A stretch of DNA of 64,000 nucleotides from Microbacterium sp. LWH11-1.2 (GTDB lineage: Bacteria > Actinomycetota > Actinomycetes > Actinomycetales > Microbacteriaceae), in NCBI RefSeq assembly GCF_038397745.1, contig NZ_CP151636.1, forward strand, positions 1,426,001-1,490,000. The letters are read 5' to 3'. The notes under the pieces were generated by a model. That model worked only from the letters and a program-made list of their open reading frames with translations. It did not search any database and was not told the origin of the DNA. Position 1 is the first letter of the stretch. Every line of letters begins with the position of its first letter. Below, piece after piece: positions 43,329 to 52,579 of this stretch. The translations under genes and the position numbers were made by a program.

Positions 43329-45910
43329 CCCGGCGTGCCCGGGGCATCCCGCACACCTCCGAGGCGACGGCGTTCCCCCTCGGCGGCATCGGCACCGGCA
43401 ACGTCTCGATCGGCGCCCGCGGCGAGCTGCGCGACTGGGAGTTCGAGAACCTGCCGGACAAGGGGCGGCGCAACCCGCACTCGTTCTTCGCGATCCACGC
43501 GCGGCCCGAGGGCGGCGTTCCCGTGACCCGGGTGCTCGAGGCGAAGATCACCGGGCGGCACGACGCCGACGCCGGGTACGCCTTCGACCAGCTCGCCGGT
43601 CTCCCGCGCCTCGACGGCGCGACCCTGCACGGCGAATACCCCGTGGTCGATGTCGACTTCACCGACGCGGTCGTTCCGGTCGACGTCTCCCTCCACGCGT
43701 TCACCCCACTGATCCCGCTCGATGCCGATGCCTCGGGGATCCCGGCCGCGGTGCTGCGCTACCGCGTGAGCAACCCCGGCCAGGTGCCCGTCGACGTCAC
43801 GGTCGTCGGCAGCGTCTCGCACACGGCCGGCCGCGGTACGCCGGGACCCGACGCCCCGTGGGGAATGCGCGCGATGCAGAGCGTGCGGTGGCGCGAGGAG
43901 GGCGACGTCCGCGGGATCGACTTCGGCATCGATCTCCCCGAGGACGACCCGGGCTACGGCACGCTGAGCCTGACGACGACGGATGCCGCCACCACCGTGA
44001 AGCCGCAGTGGGTCACGAGCTACTGGCCGGACGGGGCGCGCCTGTTCTGGAACGACCTGACGGACGACGGGCTCCTCGCGCCCGAGCCGCGGCTCACGCT
44101 CGAGGACCGCCCGCGTGGGCTGTTCGCCGAGCTCGACGTCGACCCGGATGCTGCTCCGCTCACCGAGGAGCAGATGCTCGCGAAGCTCCCTCGGCTGCGC
44201 ACCGGATCGCTCGGCATCGTGCACGCGCTCGCCCCGGGAGAGAGCCGCGACTTCGAGTTCGTGCTCTCCTGGAGCTTCCCGAACCGGCGTCGCGGCTGGC
44301 ACGGGCACATCGTCTTGGACGACCCACTGGGAGACGGCCCGCTGTCGCCCACGGTCCGCAACCACTACGCGACCCTCTGGCCCGACGCCTGGGCCGCTGC
44401 AGAGCATCTGCACCGCGAGCTGCCGGCTCTGGAAGGGGCGACGGATGCCTTCGTCGAGGCCCTGTACGGCAGCACCCTCGACCCCGTGCTCGTCGACGCG
44501 ATCGGCGCGAACATCGCCGCCGCGCGGTCGACGACCGGTTTCGTGCTCGAGTCCCCGAACCCCGAGCTGGGGGAGGGGCCGGTGTTCGCGGCCTGGGAGG
44601 GATCCTTCGATCACGGCGGGTCGTGCGAGGGCACGTGCACGCACGTCTGGTCCTACGCGCAGACCCTCGCCTGGTTGTTCCCCTCGCTCGAGCGCAGCGC
44701 CCGGCGCGTCGAGTACCTGCTGGAGACCGACGACGAGGGCGCGCAGAAGTTCCGCGGCAACCGCATCTTCGGCGGGCCGTCGTGGTTCATGGCCCCCGCC
44801 GTCGACGGGCAGCTCGGCACCCTGCTGCGTCTGCACCGCGAGTGGCGCTTCAGCGGCGACGACGCGTTCCTGCGGGAACTGTGGCCTGCGGCATCCCGCA
44901 CTCTCGACTACGCGATCCGCGAGTGGGATCGCGACGGTGACGGCCTGCTCGACGGCGAGATGCACAACACCTACGACATCGAGTTCCATGGTGCCGAGCC
45001 GCTCGCGAACGGCGTGTACCTGGCGGCGCTCCGTGCGGGAGCCCGTATGGCCGAACACCTCGGCGAAGCCGAGCGGGCGCGTGCGTGGACGACTCGCGCC
45101 GACCACGTCGCCGCGGCGATGGACGAGACGCTCTGGAACGGCGAGTACTACCGGCAGGTGATCGACGATGCCGACGCGCACCGCTACCAGTACGGCGAGG
45201 GCGTGCTCTCGGATCAGCTGCTCGGCCAGTTCCACGCCTCCGTGAACGGGCTCGGGCACATCCTGCCGCCTGAGCGCGTGGAGTCCGCGCTCGCCGCGAT
45301 CGTCGCCCACAACCACCGCACCGACCTGTCTGCGCACGAGAGCACGCAACGCGTCTATGCCCTGAACGACGAGGGCGGACTGCTGCTCGCCTCGTGGCCG
45401 CGCGGCGGACGACCCGCGATCCCGTTCGTGTACTCGGACGAGGTGTGGACGGGGATCGAGCACCAGGTCGCGGCCTCCCTGCTGTTCGCCGGTCGCTACG
45501 ACGACGCGCTGCTGATCGAGCGGACGCTGCGCGCGCGCTACGACGGCGGCCACCGCAGTCCGTGGAACGAGATCGAGTGCGGCAACCATTACGCGCGCTC
45601 GCTGGCGTCCTGGGCTCTGCTGCTCGGTGCCACGGGTGCGCAGTGGGATGCGCCGAACGGGACGCTGTCGTTCGCGCCCGTCGGAGCGGGCGGCTCGTTC
45701 CTCTTCACCACGGGCACGGGGTGGGGGCGCGTCGAGATCGACGATGACGCCCTGACCCTGCACCTCGACGGCGGCGCGCTCGACGTCGCTGATCTGCAGC
45801 TGCACGGCCGGAGCGTCGGCCGCGGCATCCGACTCCGAGCGGGCACTTCGTCGGCCTCAGCCACCCAGAGGTTCCCGCTCACCACGACCCCAACACCGGA
45901 GGCATCATGA
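43325..45910 (+). CDS. GH116 (DUF608) glycoside hydrolase, probable exo-beta-D-arabinofuranosidase
   Basis: A cytoplasmic protein of 861 residues (no signal peptide). Seen: an N-terminal beta domain opening with FPLGGIGTGNVSIGARGELRDWEFENLPDKG, and a C-terminal alpha-toroid of the glucosylceramidase type with GTCTHVWSYAQTLAWLFPSLER (near 438), WTGIEHQVAASLLFAGR (near 708) and NEIECGNHYARSLASWALLLG (near 745), hallmark motifs of the family. GH116 includes beta-glucosidases, beta-xylosidases and beta-D-arabinofuranosidases. The arabinan genes around it favour the last. It is translationally coupled to both neighbours. Confidence 0.85.
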   Translation: MTRRARGIPHTSEATAFPLGGIGTGNVSIGARGELRDWEFENLPDKGRRNPHSFFAIHARPEGGVPVTRVLEAKITGRHDADAGYAFDQLAGLPRLDGATLHGEYPVVDVDFTDAVVPVDVSLHAFTPLIPLDADASGIPAAVLRYRVSNPGQVPVDVTVVGSVSHTAGRGTPGPDAPWGMRAMQSVRWREEGDVRGIDFGIDLPEDDPGYGTLSLTTTDAATTVKPQWVTSYWPDGARLFWNDLTDDGLLAPEPRLTLEDRPRGLFAELDVDPDAAPLTEEQMLAKLPRLRTGSLGIVHALAPGESRDFEFVLSWSFPNRRRGWHGHIVLDDPLGDGPLSPTVRNHYATLWPDAWAAAEHLHRELPALEGATDAFVEALYGSTLDPVLVDAIGANIAAARSTTGFVLESPNPELGEGPVFAAWEGSFDHGGSCEGTCTHVWSYAQTLAWLFPSLERSARRVEYLLETDDEGAQKFRGNRIFGGPSWFMAPAVDGQLGTLLRLHREWRFSGDDAFLRELWPAASRTLDYAIREWDRDGDGLLDGEMHNTYDIEFHGAEPLANGVYLAALRAGARMAEHLGEAERARAWTTRADHVAAAMDETLWNGEYYRQVIDDADAHRYQYGEGVLSDQLLGQFHASVNGLGHILPPERVESALAAIVAHNHRTDLSAHESTQRVYALNDEGGLLLASWPRGGRPAIPFVYSDEVWTGIEHQVAASLLFAGRYDDALLIERTLRARYDGGHRSPWNEIECGNHYARSLASWALLLGATGAQWDAPNGTLSFAPVGAGGSFLFTTGTGWGRVEIDDDALTLHLDGGALDVADLQLHGRSVGRGIRLRAGTSSASATQRFPLTTTPTPEAS

Positions 45911-47541
45911 CCACCTACACCCTGCCGACGCCGGCCTCCCGCCCGGCATCCGCTCCCCAGACCGCATACCTGATCGCCTCCGGCGACCTGCGCGAATCCG
46001 CCAACACGGGCGGCTGGCCCGTGCAGGTCGAGCTGGAGGCCGGCGTCACCGGGGTCTTCGAGGATCTCGGCTGGACGGTCATCCGCGCGAACGAGGTCGA
46101 TCCCGCGACCGGGCACGGCTTCATCTCCAGCCAGCGCATGGGGCTCGAGGTGTTCAAGAACATCCCGACGGATGCTCCGCTCATCGTCGCCGAGGCCGTG
46201 TGGCAGTACTCGCACCACGTGCTCGCCGGTCTGCGGTCGCACGAGGGGCCGATCCTCACGGTCGCGAACTTCGCCGGCGACTGGCCGGGACTCGTCGGCC
46301 TGCTCGGCCTGAACGCCGGCCTCACCAAGATGGACAAGCCCTACGCCTCGATCTGGTCGGTCGACTTCAGCGACGACTGGTTCAAGGCCGGCATCAAGGA
46401 GTGGACCGAGACCGGCTCCATCACTCACGACGCCTCGCACGTGCGCGCCCTGCCCGAGCTGCCGGACAGCCCGGAGAAGCAGCTGGGCGAGGCGCTCGCC
46501 GCCCAGCTGCTCGCCGAGAAGGCCATCATCGGCGTCTTCGACGAGGGCTGCATGGGCATGTACAACGCCATCTTCGACGACGAGCTGCTGAACAAGACGG
46601 GCATCTACAAGGAGCGGCTGTCGCAGTCGGCCCTGTACGCCGAGATGCTCAAGGTCTCGGAGGACGAGGCGAACGCCGCCTACGACTGGCTGATCGATGC
46701 GGGCATGACCTTCCAGTACGGCGAGGATGCCGCCACCGAGCTCACCCGTGAGCAGGTGCAGTGGCAGCTGAAGATGTACATCGCCGCCCTGCGCATCGCC
46801 GATGACTTCGGCCTCGATGCGGTCGGCATCCAGTATCAGCAGGGACTCAAGGACCTGGTGCCGGCATCCGACCTGGCCGAGGGCATCCTGAACTCCACCG
46901 AGCGCCCGCCGGTCACGTCTCGCGACGGCTCGCGCGTGCTGCACGAGGGTCGCGCGTTCCCGCACTTCAACGAGGCCGACGAGGGCGTCGCGGTCGACGC
47001 GCTCGTGACCGACCGGGTGTGGCGTGCGATGGGCCTCGTTCCCGACAACACGCTGCACGACGTGCGCTGGGGCGAGGACTTCGACGGCCAGTTCGTCTGG
47101 GTCTACGAGATCTCGGGCTCGGTCCCGGCTTCGCACCTCGGTGGATGGCAGAACGCGGAGGGCTGGCGTCAGGGGCATGTGTTCTTCCCGGCGGGAGGCG
47201 CCACGATCAACGGCGTCTCGAAGCCCGGGGAGATCGTGCTCTCGCGCGTCTTCATCGCGGACGGCATCCTGCAGGCCGACATCTTCCGGGCCTCCGTCGT
47301 CGAGCTGCCGGCCGAGGAGACGCAGCGCCGCAAGGACGCGACGAACCCGGAGTGGCCCATCGCGCACGTCGTGCTGCACGGCATCTCGCGCGACCAGTTC
47401 ATGGCCCGCCACAAGGCCAACCACGCACAGCTCGTCTACGCGCCCGACGCCGAGACCGCCGACAAGGCGCTGAGCGCGAAGGCCGCGATGTTCGCGGGCA
47501 TGGGCATCAAGGTCAACCTGGTGGGAGACGTGAACGTCTGA
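45907..47541 (+). CDS. L-fucose/L-arabinose-type isomerase, probable D-arabinose isomerase
   Basis: A protein of 544 residues of the fucose/arabinose isomerase fold. Seen: AYLIASGDLRESANTGGWPVQ, ANFAGDWPGLVGLLGLNAGL, a central acidic metal-binding region (KAIIGVFDEGCMGMYNAIFDDELLN) and a C-terminal WPIAHVVLHGISRDQFMARHKANHAQLVY that carries the histidine-rich part of the active site. L-fucose isomerases often accept D-arabinose and make D-ribulose. That fits the kinase in the same operon and the D-arabinan enzymes. Its exact substrate is inferred. Confidence 0.82.
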   Translation: MTTYTLPTPASRPASAPQTAYLIASGDLRESANTGGWPVQVELEAGVTGVFEDLGWTVIRANEVDPATGHGFISSQRMGLEVFKNIPTDAPLIVAEAVWQYSHHVLAGLRSHEGPILTVANFAGDWPGLVGLLGLNAGLTKMDKPYASIWSVDFSDDWFKAGIKEWTETGSITHDASHVRALPELPDSPEKQLGEALAAQLLAEKAIIGVFDEGCMGMYNAIFDDELLNKTGIYKERLSQSALYAEMLKVSEDEANAAYDWLIDAGMTFQYGEDAATELTREQVQWQLKMYIAALRIADDFGLDAVGIQYQQGLKDLVPASDLAEGILNSTERPPVTSRDGSRVLHEGRAFPHFNEADEGVAVDALVTDRVWRAMGLVPDNTLHDVRWGEDFDGQFVWVYEISGSVPASHLGGWQNAEGWRQGHVFFPAGGATINGVSKPGEIVLSRVFIADGILQADIFRASVVELPAEETQRRKDATNPEWPIAHVVLHGISRDQFMARHKANHAQLVYAPDAETADKALSAKAAMFAGMGIKVNLVGDVNV

Positions 47542-47553
47542 GATCCTGACGGC

Positions 47554-47964
47554 ATGGCCACCGTCGACGACGTCCGTGAGATCGCGCTCGCTCTTCCGGG
47601 TGTGGAGGAGACGACGGGCGGACACACCGGAGAGGCGGCCTGGCGGCTGAAGAGCGGCCAGGTCGCCTGGCTCCGCGGACCGAGCGGCACGGACCTGCGG
47701 CAGCTCGCCGATCTCGGGCGCGAGTGGCCCGACGGGCCGGTGCTCGGCGTGCGGGTCGGCAGCCTCGAGGAGAAGGACGCTCTGCTCGCGGCCGAGCCCG
47801 AGGCGCTCTTCACGATCCCGCATTTCGACGGGTACCCCGGGCTGCTCGTGCGCCTCGACGTGATCGACCGTGATCGGCTGGCGGAGATCATCGACGATGC
47901 CTGGCTCGTGCGCGCGCCGGCTCGCGTCGCGAAGCAGTGGCTGGCGGATCGCGGACTGGAGTGA
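47554..47964 (+). CDS. MmcQ/YjbR-family protein
   Basis: A protein of 136 residues with the MmcQ/YjbR fold: TVDDVREIALALPGVEETTGGHTGEAAWRL at the N-terminus and AEIIDDAWLVRAPARVAKQWL at the C-terminus are characteristic. The family is linked to DNA binding and sometimes to oxidoreductase clusters; no function is established. It follows the isomerase by 12 bases and may be read through from that operon, but it has no clear sugar role. Confidence 0.85.
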   Translation: MATVDDVREIALALPGVEETTGGHTGEAAWRLKSGQVAWLRGPSGTDLRQLADLGREWPDGPVLGVRVGSLEEKDALLAAEPEALFTIPHFDGYPGLLVRLDVIDRDRLAEIIDDAWLVRAPARVAKQWLADRGLE

Positions 47965-47971
47965 CCTCGCC

Positions 47972-48421
47972 CTAGGCGCTCGTCCTCAGCGCCTTCGTGA
48001 TTCCGTCGACCATCTGCAGCTGCTCGTCGTCGAGGCGATCGATGAAGAGCTCGCGGATCGCACGCAGATGCGGGACGTTGGCTCGGCGGAAGGCGCCGGA
48101 ACCCTCTTCGGTGAGCACCACCACCGCGCCGCGGTTGTCGGTCGCGCAGTCGTCGCGCCGGATCAGCCCGCGACGCTCCATGCGCCCGAGGTGGTGGGAG
48201 AGGCGGCTGCGCTCCCAGCCGATCGTGCGGGCGAGTTCGCTCGATCGCAGCTCGTGGTCGCCCTGGTCGCTGAGTGCGAGGAGGACGGAGTAGTCCGCTG
48301 CGGAGAGGTCGGAATCGTCCTGAAGTCGTCGACCCAGCTCGCCCTGCAGCGTGGCGACGGTCTCGATGAAGTCCCGCCAGACGCGCAGCTGCGGCGCGGT
48401 GGGCGTGCTCCGTGCAGCCAT
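47972..48421 (-). CDS. MarR-family transcriptional regulator (1)
   Basis: A protein of 149 residues with a MarR winged helix at about 40-105 (LSAADYSVLLALSDQGDHELRSSELARTIGWERSRLSHHLGRMERRGLIRR) between dimerisation helices. It is divergent from a trio of oxidoreductase genes. A palindrome at 48480-48493 lies just past the promoter of that trio, so this protein probably represses them and perhaps itself. The ligand may be an aromatic or electrophilic compound, as is common for MarR proteins beside such enzymes. Confidence 0.9.
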   Translation of the reverse strand: MAARSTPTAPQLRVWRDFIETVATLQGELGRRLQDDSDLSAADYSVLLALSDQGDHELRSSELARTIGWERSRLSHHLGRMERRGLIRRDDCATDNRGAVVVLTEEGSGAFRRANVPHLRAIRELFIDRLDDEQLQMVDGITKALRTSA

Positions 48422-48437
48422 GATCGCCTCCTTTTAG

Positions 48438-48466
48438 TTGACATGTCCATCATATCGGAGTACAAC
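48438..48466 (+). promoter_or_regulatory. Promoter of the LLM oxidoreductase operon
   Basis: TTGACA (48438-48443), 17 bases, then TACAAC (48461-48466). The start would be near 48473, just before the palindrome. Confidence 0.75.
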
Positions 48467-48479
48467 GGAATTACAAGTG

Positions 48480-48493
48480 GTTGACGTATCAAC
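48480..48493. promoter_or_regulatory. Candidate MarR operator
   Basis: GTTGACGTATCAAC is a perfect palindrome of two 5-base arms (GTTGA and TCAAC) around CGTA. It lies in the leader of the oxidoreductase operon, divergent from the MarR gene. Confidence 0.7.
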
Positions 48494-48514
48494 AAAAGAG
48501 AACAGGACAGAGTC

Positions 48515-49561
48515 GTGAACCCGCAGGGATTCGAGATCGGCCTCAACTCGTTCGGCGACACCGCGTCGTCGGGCGGGCGAGACCTGAGCGGCGCAGAGAC
48601 TCTGCGCCTGCTGGTGGACGAGGCGCGTCGCGCCGAGGATGCCGGGATCGACGTGTTCAGCGTCGGCGAGCACTATCGACCGGGGCACAACGACTCGGCG
48701 ACCCCCGTGCTGCTCGCCGCCATGGCCACGGCCACGGAGCGGATCGCTCTCGGAACCAGCGTCACCGTGCTCAGCACCAACGATCCGGTGCGGCTGTATC
48801 ACGAGTTCTCGACCCTCGACGCGGTCTCGAACGGTCGCGCGCAGCTCGTCCTCGGGCGTGCGTCGGCCACGGAGTCGTTCCCGCTGTTCGGCTACGACCT
48901 CGCCGACTACGAGGACCTGTTCGAGGAGAAGCTCGACCTCTTCCTGCGCCTGCAGCGCGAGGAGGCGGTCACCTGGTCGGGCAGCACTCGGGCCCCGCTG
49001 CGCGAGCACGTCGCGCAGCCGCGGATGCGGCCGGGCGGCATCCCGACCTGGATCGGCGTCGGCGGCAGCCCGAACTCGGTGATCCGGGCCGCGCACTACG
49101 GTCTGCCGCTCATGCTCGCCATCATCGGCGGCAACCCGCAGCGCTTCGCCGGTCACGTCGATCTCTACCATCGAGCGCTCGCCCAGGCGGGGAATCCGCC
49201 CCAGCCGGTCGGGATGCACTCGCTCGGGCTCGTGGCCGACACCGACGAAGAGGCGAGGGAGACATGGTGGCGGTACTGGGAGCCGGTCGTCACCGACCTC
49301 GCGAAAGAGCGCGGCTTCTACGCGCCGACCCGCGCCCGCTACGAGCACGAGATCTCCGAGGGCGCCCTGTTCGTCGGCTCGCCCGAGACGGTCGCGCAGA
49401 AGATCGTCCGCTCGGCGCGTGATCTGCAGCTCGACCGTTTCGACCTCAAGTACGACATCATGCATCTCCCGGCCGAGGCGCGGGCCCGCACCATCGAGCT
49501 GCTCGGCCGCGAGGTCGCCCCGCGCGTGCGCGATCTCCTCTCCCTCGAACGCGCCGCGTGA
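48515..49561 (+). CDS. LLM-class flavin-dependent oxidoreductase (1)
   Basis: A protein of 348 residues of the bacterial luciferase-like fold (FMN or F420). Seen: [70 protein letters not shown], and the C-terminal [21 protein letters not shown] start with AGGACAG upstream. It is a close paralog of the next gene. The likely role is oxidation of a small organic compound under MarR control; the substrate is unknown. It overlaps the next gene's reading frame region but not its chosen start. Confidence 0.88.
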   Translation: MNPQGFEIGLNSFGDTASSGGRDLSGAETLRLLVDEARRAEDAGIDVFSVGEHYRPGHNDSATPVLLAAMATATERIALGTSVTVLSTNDPVRLYHEFSTLDAVSNGRAQLVLGRASATESFPLFGYDLADYEDLFEEKLDLFLRLQREEAVTWSGSTRAPLREHVAQPRMRPGGIPTWIGVGGSPNSVIRAAHYGLPLMLAIIGGNPQRFAGHVDLYHRALAQAGNPPQPVGMHSLGLVADTDEEARETWWRYWEPVVTDLAKERGFYAPTRARYEHEISEGALFVGSPETVAQKIVRSARDLQLDRFDLKYDIMHLPAEARARTIELLGREVAPRVRDLLSLERAA

Positions 49562-49590
49562 ACTCCTCCAACCCAGGAAAGAAAGCAGTC

Positions 49591-50646
49591 ATGAACGACA
49601 TCGAATTCGGCCTCGACACCTTCGGCGACCTCACCGAAGACGAGAACGGCGAGCTCTCCAGCCATGCGGCGGCCATCCGTCAGACCGTCAACGAGGCGGT
49701 GCTCGCCGATCAGCTCGGCGTCGACGTGTTCCTCGTGGGCGAGCACCACCGGCCGGAGTACGCGATCTCGAGTCCCGAGACGGTGCTGGCGGGCATTGCG
49801 ACCCGCACCTCCCGCATCCGCCTCGGATCCGGGGTCACCGTGCTCAGCTCGGACGATCCCGTGCGCGTGTTCCAGCGCTTCGCCACCGTCGACGCCCTGT
49901 CGAACGGCCGTGCCGAGGTCATCCTCGGACGCGGATCGTTCACGGAGTCCTTTCCCCTGTTCGGGCACGACCTCGCCGACTACGAGGTGCTCTTCGACGA
50001 GAAGATCGACCTGTTCGCCGAGCTCCTGAAGGAGGAGCCGGTGACGTGGTCGGGCACCCAGCGCCCCGCGCTCGTCGACGCGGACGTCTTCCCCAAGACC
50101 GAGAGCGGGCTCAGCACCTGGGTCGGGGTCGGCGGTTCGCCGCAGTCGGTGATCCGCACCGCCCACTACGGCTTCCCGCTCATGCTCGCAATCATCGGCG
50201 GGGCGCCGGAACGGTTCGCGGGTTACATCGATCTCTACCGACGCGCGGCCGCGCAGTTCGGCACCACCGCGTATCCGGTCGGCATGCACTCGCCCGGCTT
50301 CATCGCCGACACCGACGAAGAGGCCCGCGAGCTGCTCTGGCCGCGGTACAAGGTGATCCGCGACCGGATCGGCGCGCTCCGCGGCTGGCCGCCGATCCGC
50401 CGGGAGGAGTTCGACCAGGAGATCGAGCACGGCTCCATGTACGTCGGCTCGCCCGAGACCGTGGCGCAGAAGATCGCCCGCACTCTCGGCGCGCTCGACG
50501 TCGGCCGCTTCGACCTCATCTACACGATGGGGTTCCTGCCGGCCGCGGCGCGGATGCGCGCGGTCGAGCTGTACGGGTCGGTCGTCATCCCGCGCGTGCG
50601 CGAGCTGCTCGCCGCGCAGCGCGCCGAGAACGAGGTCGCGGCGTGA
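49591..50646 (+). CDS. LLM-class flavin-dependent oxidoreductase (2)
   Basis: A protein of 351 residues, paralogous to the preceding gene: the blocks [26 protein letters not shown] and [20 protein letters not shown] are nearly shared. AGGAAAG lies 11 bases before the ATG at 49591; an in-frame GTG at 49558 is less likely. The pair looks like a tandem duplication with divergence at the termini. It probably has an FMN or F420 cofactor, and the adjacent Rossmann reductase may supply the reduced cofactor. Confidence 0.88.
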   Translation: MNDIEFGLDTFGDLTEDENGELSSHAAAIRQTVNEAVLADQLGVDVFLVGEHHRPEYAISSPETVLAGIATRTSRIRLGSGVTVLSSDDPVRVFQRFATVDALSNGRAEVILGRGSFTESFPLFGHDLADYEVLFDEKIDLFAELLKEEPVTWSGTQRPALVDADVFPKTESGLSTWVGVGGSPQSVIRTAHYGFPLMLAIIGGAPERFAGYIDLYRRAAAQFGTTAYPVGMHSPGFIADTDEEARELLWPRYKVIRDRIGALRGWPPIRREEFDQEIEHGSMYVGSPETVAQKIARTLGALDVGRFDLIYTMGFLPAAARMRAVELYGSVVIPRVRELLAAQRAENEVAA

Positions 50647-51320
50647 GCGGGGCGAGGGATGGGGCCACGCTCGGCATCCTCGGTGCCGGCAAGGTCGGCA
50701 CCGTCCTCGCCCGACTGGCTGTGGCAGCGGGGTATCGGGTGCTCATCGCCGGCTCCGGCGATCCGGGGAGGATCGCCCTGACCGTCGAGGTGCTGGCTCC
50801 CGGCGCCGAGGTGGCGACGGCGGCAGTCGCGGCCGAGCAGGCAGACATCGTGATCCTCGCGCTGCCGCTCGGCAAGCACCGGTCGCTCCCGGTGGCGGCG
50901 CTGCGTGGAAAAGTGGTGGTCGACGCCATGAACTACTGGTGGGAGACCGACGGCATCCGCGAGGAGTTCACGGGGTCGACGAGCGAGATCGTGCAGGATT
51001 TCCTGCCCGACTCCCTCATGGTGAAGGCCTTCAATCACATGGGGTATCACGACATGGAGGCGGACTCCCGGCCCTCCGGTGCTGCCGACCGCAAGGCGAT
51101 CGCGCTCGCCGGGGATCATGAGGATGCTCTCGCCCGGGTCGCGCGGCTGATCGACGATCTGGGGTTCGACCCGCTTCCTGCCGGGGCGCTGGCCGACGGC
51201 ATCCGCCTGCAGCCGGGCGCGGGGGCCTTCGGGGCGAACGTCTCGCGCGGTGAGCTCCTCGAACTCGTCGAGGCGTTCGATCCGGAGCGGGACCGGTTGA
51301 CGCTCCCTGCGTTCGGGTGA
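50643..51320 (+). CDS. NADP/F420-dependent oxidoreductase-like Rossmann protein
   Basis: A protein of 225 residues similar to the F420-NADP oxidoreductase family. Seen: [35 protein letters not shown] (NADP site), [32 protein letters not shown] and [19 protein letters not shown]. The GTG start overlaps the second LLM gene by 4 bases. It may regenerate the reduced flavin or F420 used by the LLM enzymes, or act on its own substrate. Third gene of the MarR-controlled trio. Confidence 0.83.
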   Translation: MSGARDGATLGILGAGKVGTVLARLAVAAGYRVLIAGSGDPGRIALTVEVLAPGAEVATAAVAAEQADIVILALPLGKHRSLPVAALRGKVVVDAMNYWWETDGIREEFTGSTSEIVQDFLPDSLMVKAFNHMGYHDMEADSRPSGAADRKAIALAGDHEDALARVARLIDDLGFDPLPAGALADGIRLQPGAGAFGANVSRGELLELVEAFDPERDRLTLPAFG

Positions 51321-51331
51321 CGCCGCGGCGA

Positions 51332-52006
51332 TCAGTCCGTCGCGGTCAGGAACGGGCGGGCGGCGGCGAGGAACGCGCGCGGGTCATCGGCCCAGAGGCG
51401 GATGCGGGTGATCTCGTGCCTTCCGCCCTTGGGCAGGAGGCCGGGGAGGCGGATGCCGACGGGCCGCTCCAGCTCGATCTCGATGTTGGTCTCGTCCTGC
51501 ATCCGCTCGGCGTACTCGGCACCCTGTTCGGTCGGGGTGATCCGTGGCAGCTTCGGCTCATCGACGCGCTTCGAGATGGCGATGGAGGCGATGTCGTCCC
51601 AGGCGATCGGGACGTCGATCTCGAGTCCGCTGCGGATGCGGATGCCGTCGGGCGCGACCGCGTGCGGCCTCATGAGCATCGCGCAGAGGAGCCCGATCAT
51701 CCACGTCAGACCCCAGATGCCGAGGATGAGGATGGGGATCCGCACGGCGGGCCAGGGGTGCACGATCAGGTCGAGAATCGGGATCTCGACCGCCGAGAGC
51801 ACGATGAAGATGATGAGGATCGTCAGCACCGGCTGGTGATACGCGACGCCGGTGCCGCCCGGCGGGACGGCGGGACGGCGGGCGATGGCGCGGCCGATGC
51901 TCGCGTAGACGCGCAGCTCGGCGATCCACGCGCGGTGGAGGAAGTTCAGCGCGCGGGCGACTCGCGATGGTGCGTCTGACGGGGACGTCCTCGTGCCCGT
52001 GGTCAT
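51332..52006 (-). CDS. Membrane protein of unknown function
   Basis: A protein of 224 residues with two central transmembrane helices (about 58-78 and 87-111: LTILIIFIVLSAVEIPILDLIV and IPILILGIWGLTWMIGLLCAMLM) and a cytoplasmic C-terminal domain rich in charged residues (ERMQDETNIEIELERPVGIRLPG). That domain could be a pleckstrin-like bacterial fold, but I do not assign it. It overlaps the MarR gene upstream by 4 bases, so it is probably regulated with or by it. Confidence 0.72.
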   Translation of the reverse strand: MTTGTRTSPSDAPSRVARALNFLHRAWIAELRVYASIGRAIARRPAVPPGGTGVAYHQPVLTILIIFIVLSAVEIPILDLIVHPWPAVRIPILILGIWGLTWMIGLLCAMLMRPHAVAPDGIRIRSGLEIDVPIAWDDIASIAISKRVDEPKLPRITPTEQGAEYAERMQDETNIEIELERPVGIRLPGLLPKGGRHEITRIRLWADDPRAFLAAARPFLTATD

Positions 52007-52464
52007 GATGCAGCCCGTCCGGCGTCGGCGCTCGCCGCCTCTGTCACGAGGGTCTCGAGGTGGGATGCGATCGCGGCGATGCCGCGTTCGAGTGCCGCAC
52101 GGTCCGACGGAGCGACCGCGGCGAGGAGCATGTCGTTGAGCTCGGTGTGCTCCTGCTGCATCCGCGTCATGGTCTCGGTCGCCGAGGCGGTCAGTTCGAC
52201 GAGGACAGCGCGCCGGTCGGTCGGATGCGGCGTCCGGCGGACGTGGCCCGACTCCTCGAGGCCGTCGACAAGGCCGGTGATGTTGCGCGGCGTGACGTCG
52301 CAGAGTCGGGCGAGGTCGCGCTGGGTCGACGGGCCGGCATGCTGCAGCACCCAGAGCAGGTGCACGCGGGCGGTCGTGAGTCCTGTGCCGTCGAAGGCGC
52401 GTGCCATGTCTCTCTGGAAGAGCTCGCCGATCAGCAGCAACCGGTCGAGCAGCAGGATGTCCAT
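52003..52464 (-). CDS. MarR-family transcriptional regulator (2)
   Basis: A protein of 153 residues with a MarR winged helix (about 27-95: TTARVHLLWVLQHAGPSTQRDLARLCDVTPRNITGLVDGLEESGHVRRTPHPTDRR). It starts at 52464 and is coupled to the membrane protein gene by ATGA. The two may form a small operon in which it controls the membrane protein. Confidence 0.9.
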   Translation of the reverse strand: MDILLLDRLLLIGELFQRDMARAFDGTGLTTARVHLLWVLQHAGPSTQRDLARLCDVTPRNITGLVDGLEESGHVRRTPHPTDRRAVLVELTASATETMTRMQQEHTELNDMLLAAVAPSDRAALERGIAAIASHLETLVTEAASADAGRAAS

Positions 52465-52512
52465 ATCCGTGAGCCTACTACATAGTTACCTCACTTCACG
52501 AGTTGGATGTCG

Positions 52513-52571
52513 CTCCCGTGGCAGTTGTGGCGAGTGGAACGGCAGAACACCCGCCACAACTGCCACGGGAG
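52513..52571. terminator. Perfect 20-bp inverted repeat (terminator or mobile-type repeat)
   Basis: The left arm (52513-52532) CTCCCGTGGCAGTTGTGGCG is exactly complementary to the right arm (52552-52571), with a 19-base loop. It lies 8 bases past the RidA stop (52580) on the minus strand and may end that transcript, but no T-run follows either arm. The perfect stem is long for a plain terminator. Confidence 0.6.
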
Positions 52572-52579
52572 TGGCTCGA

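Noticed and set aside
43253..45805. An 850-residue minus-strand open frame opposite GH116
   Set aside because: It is a shadow of the GH116 gene; no recognisable domain, start or ribosome site.
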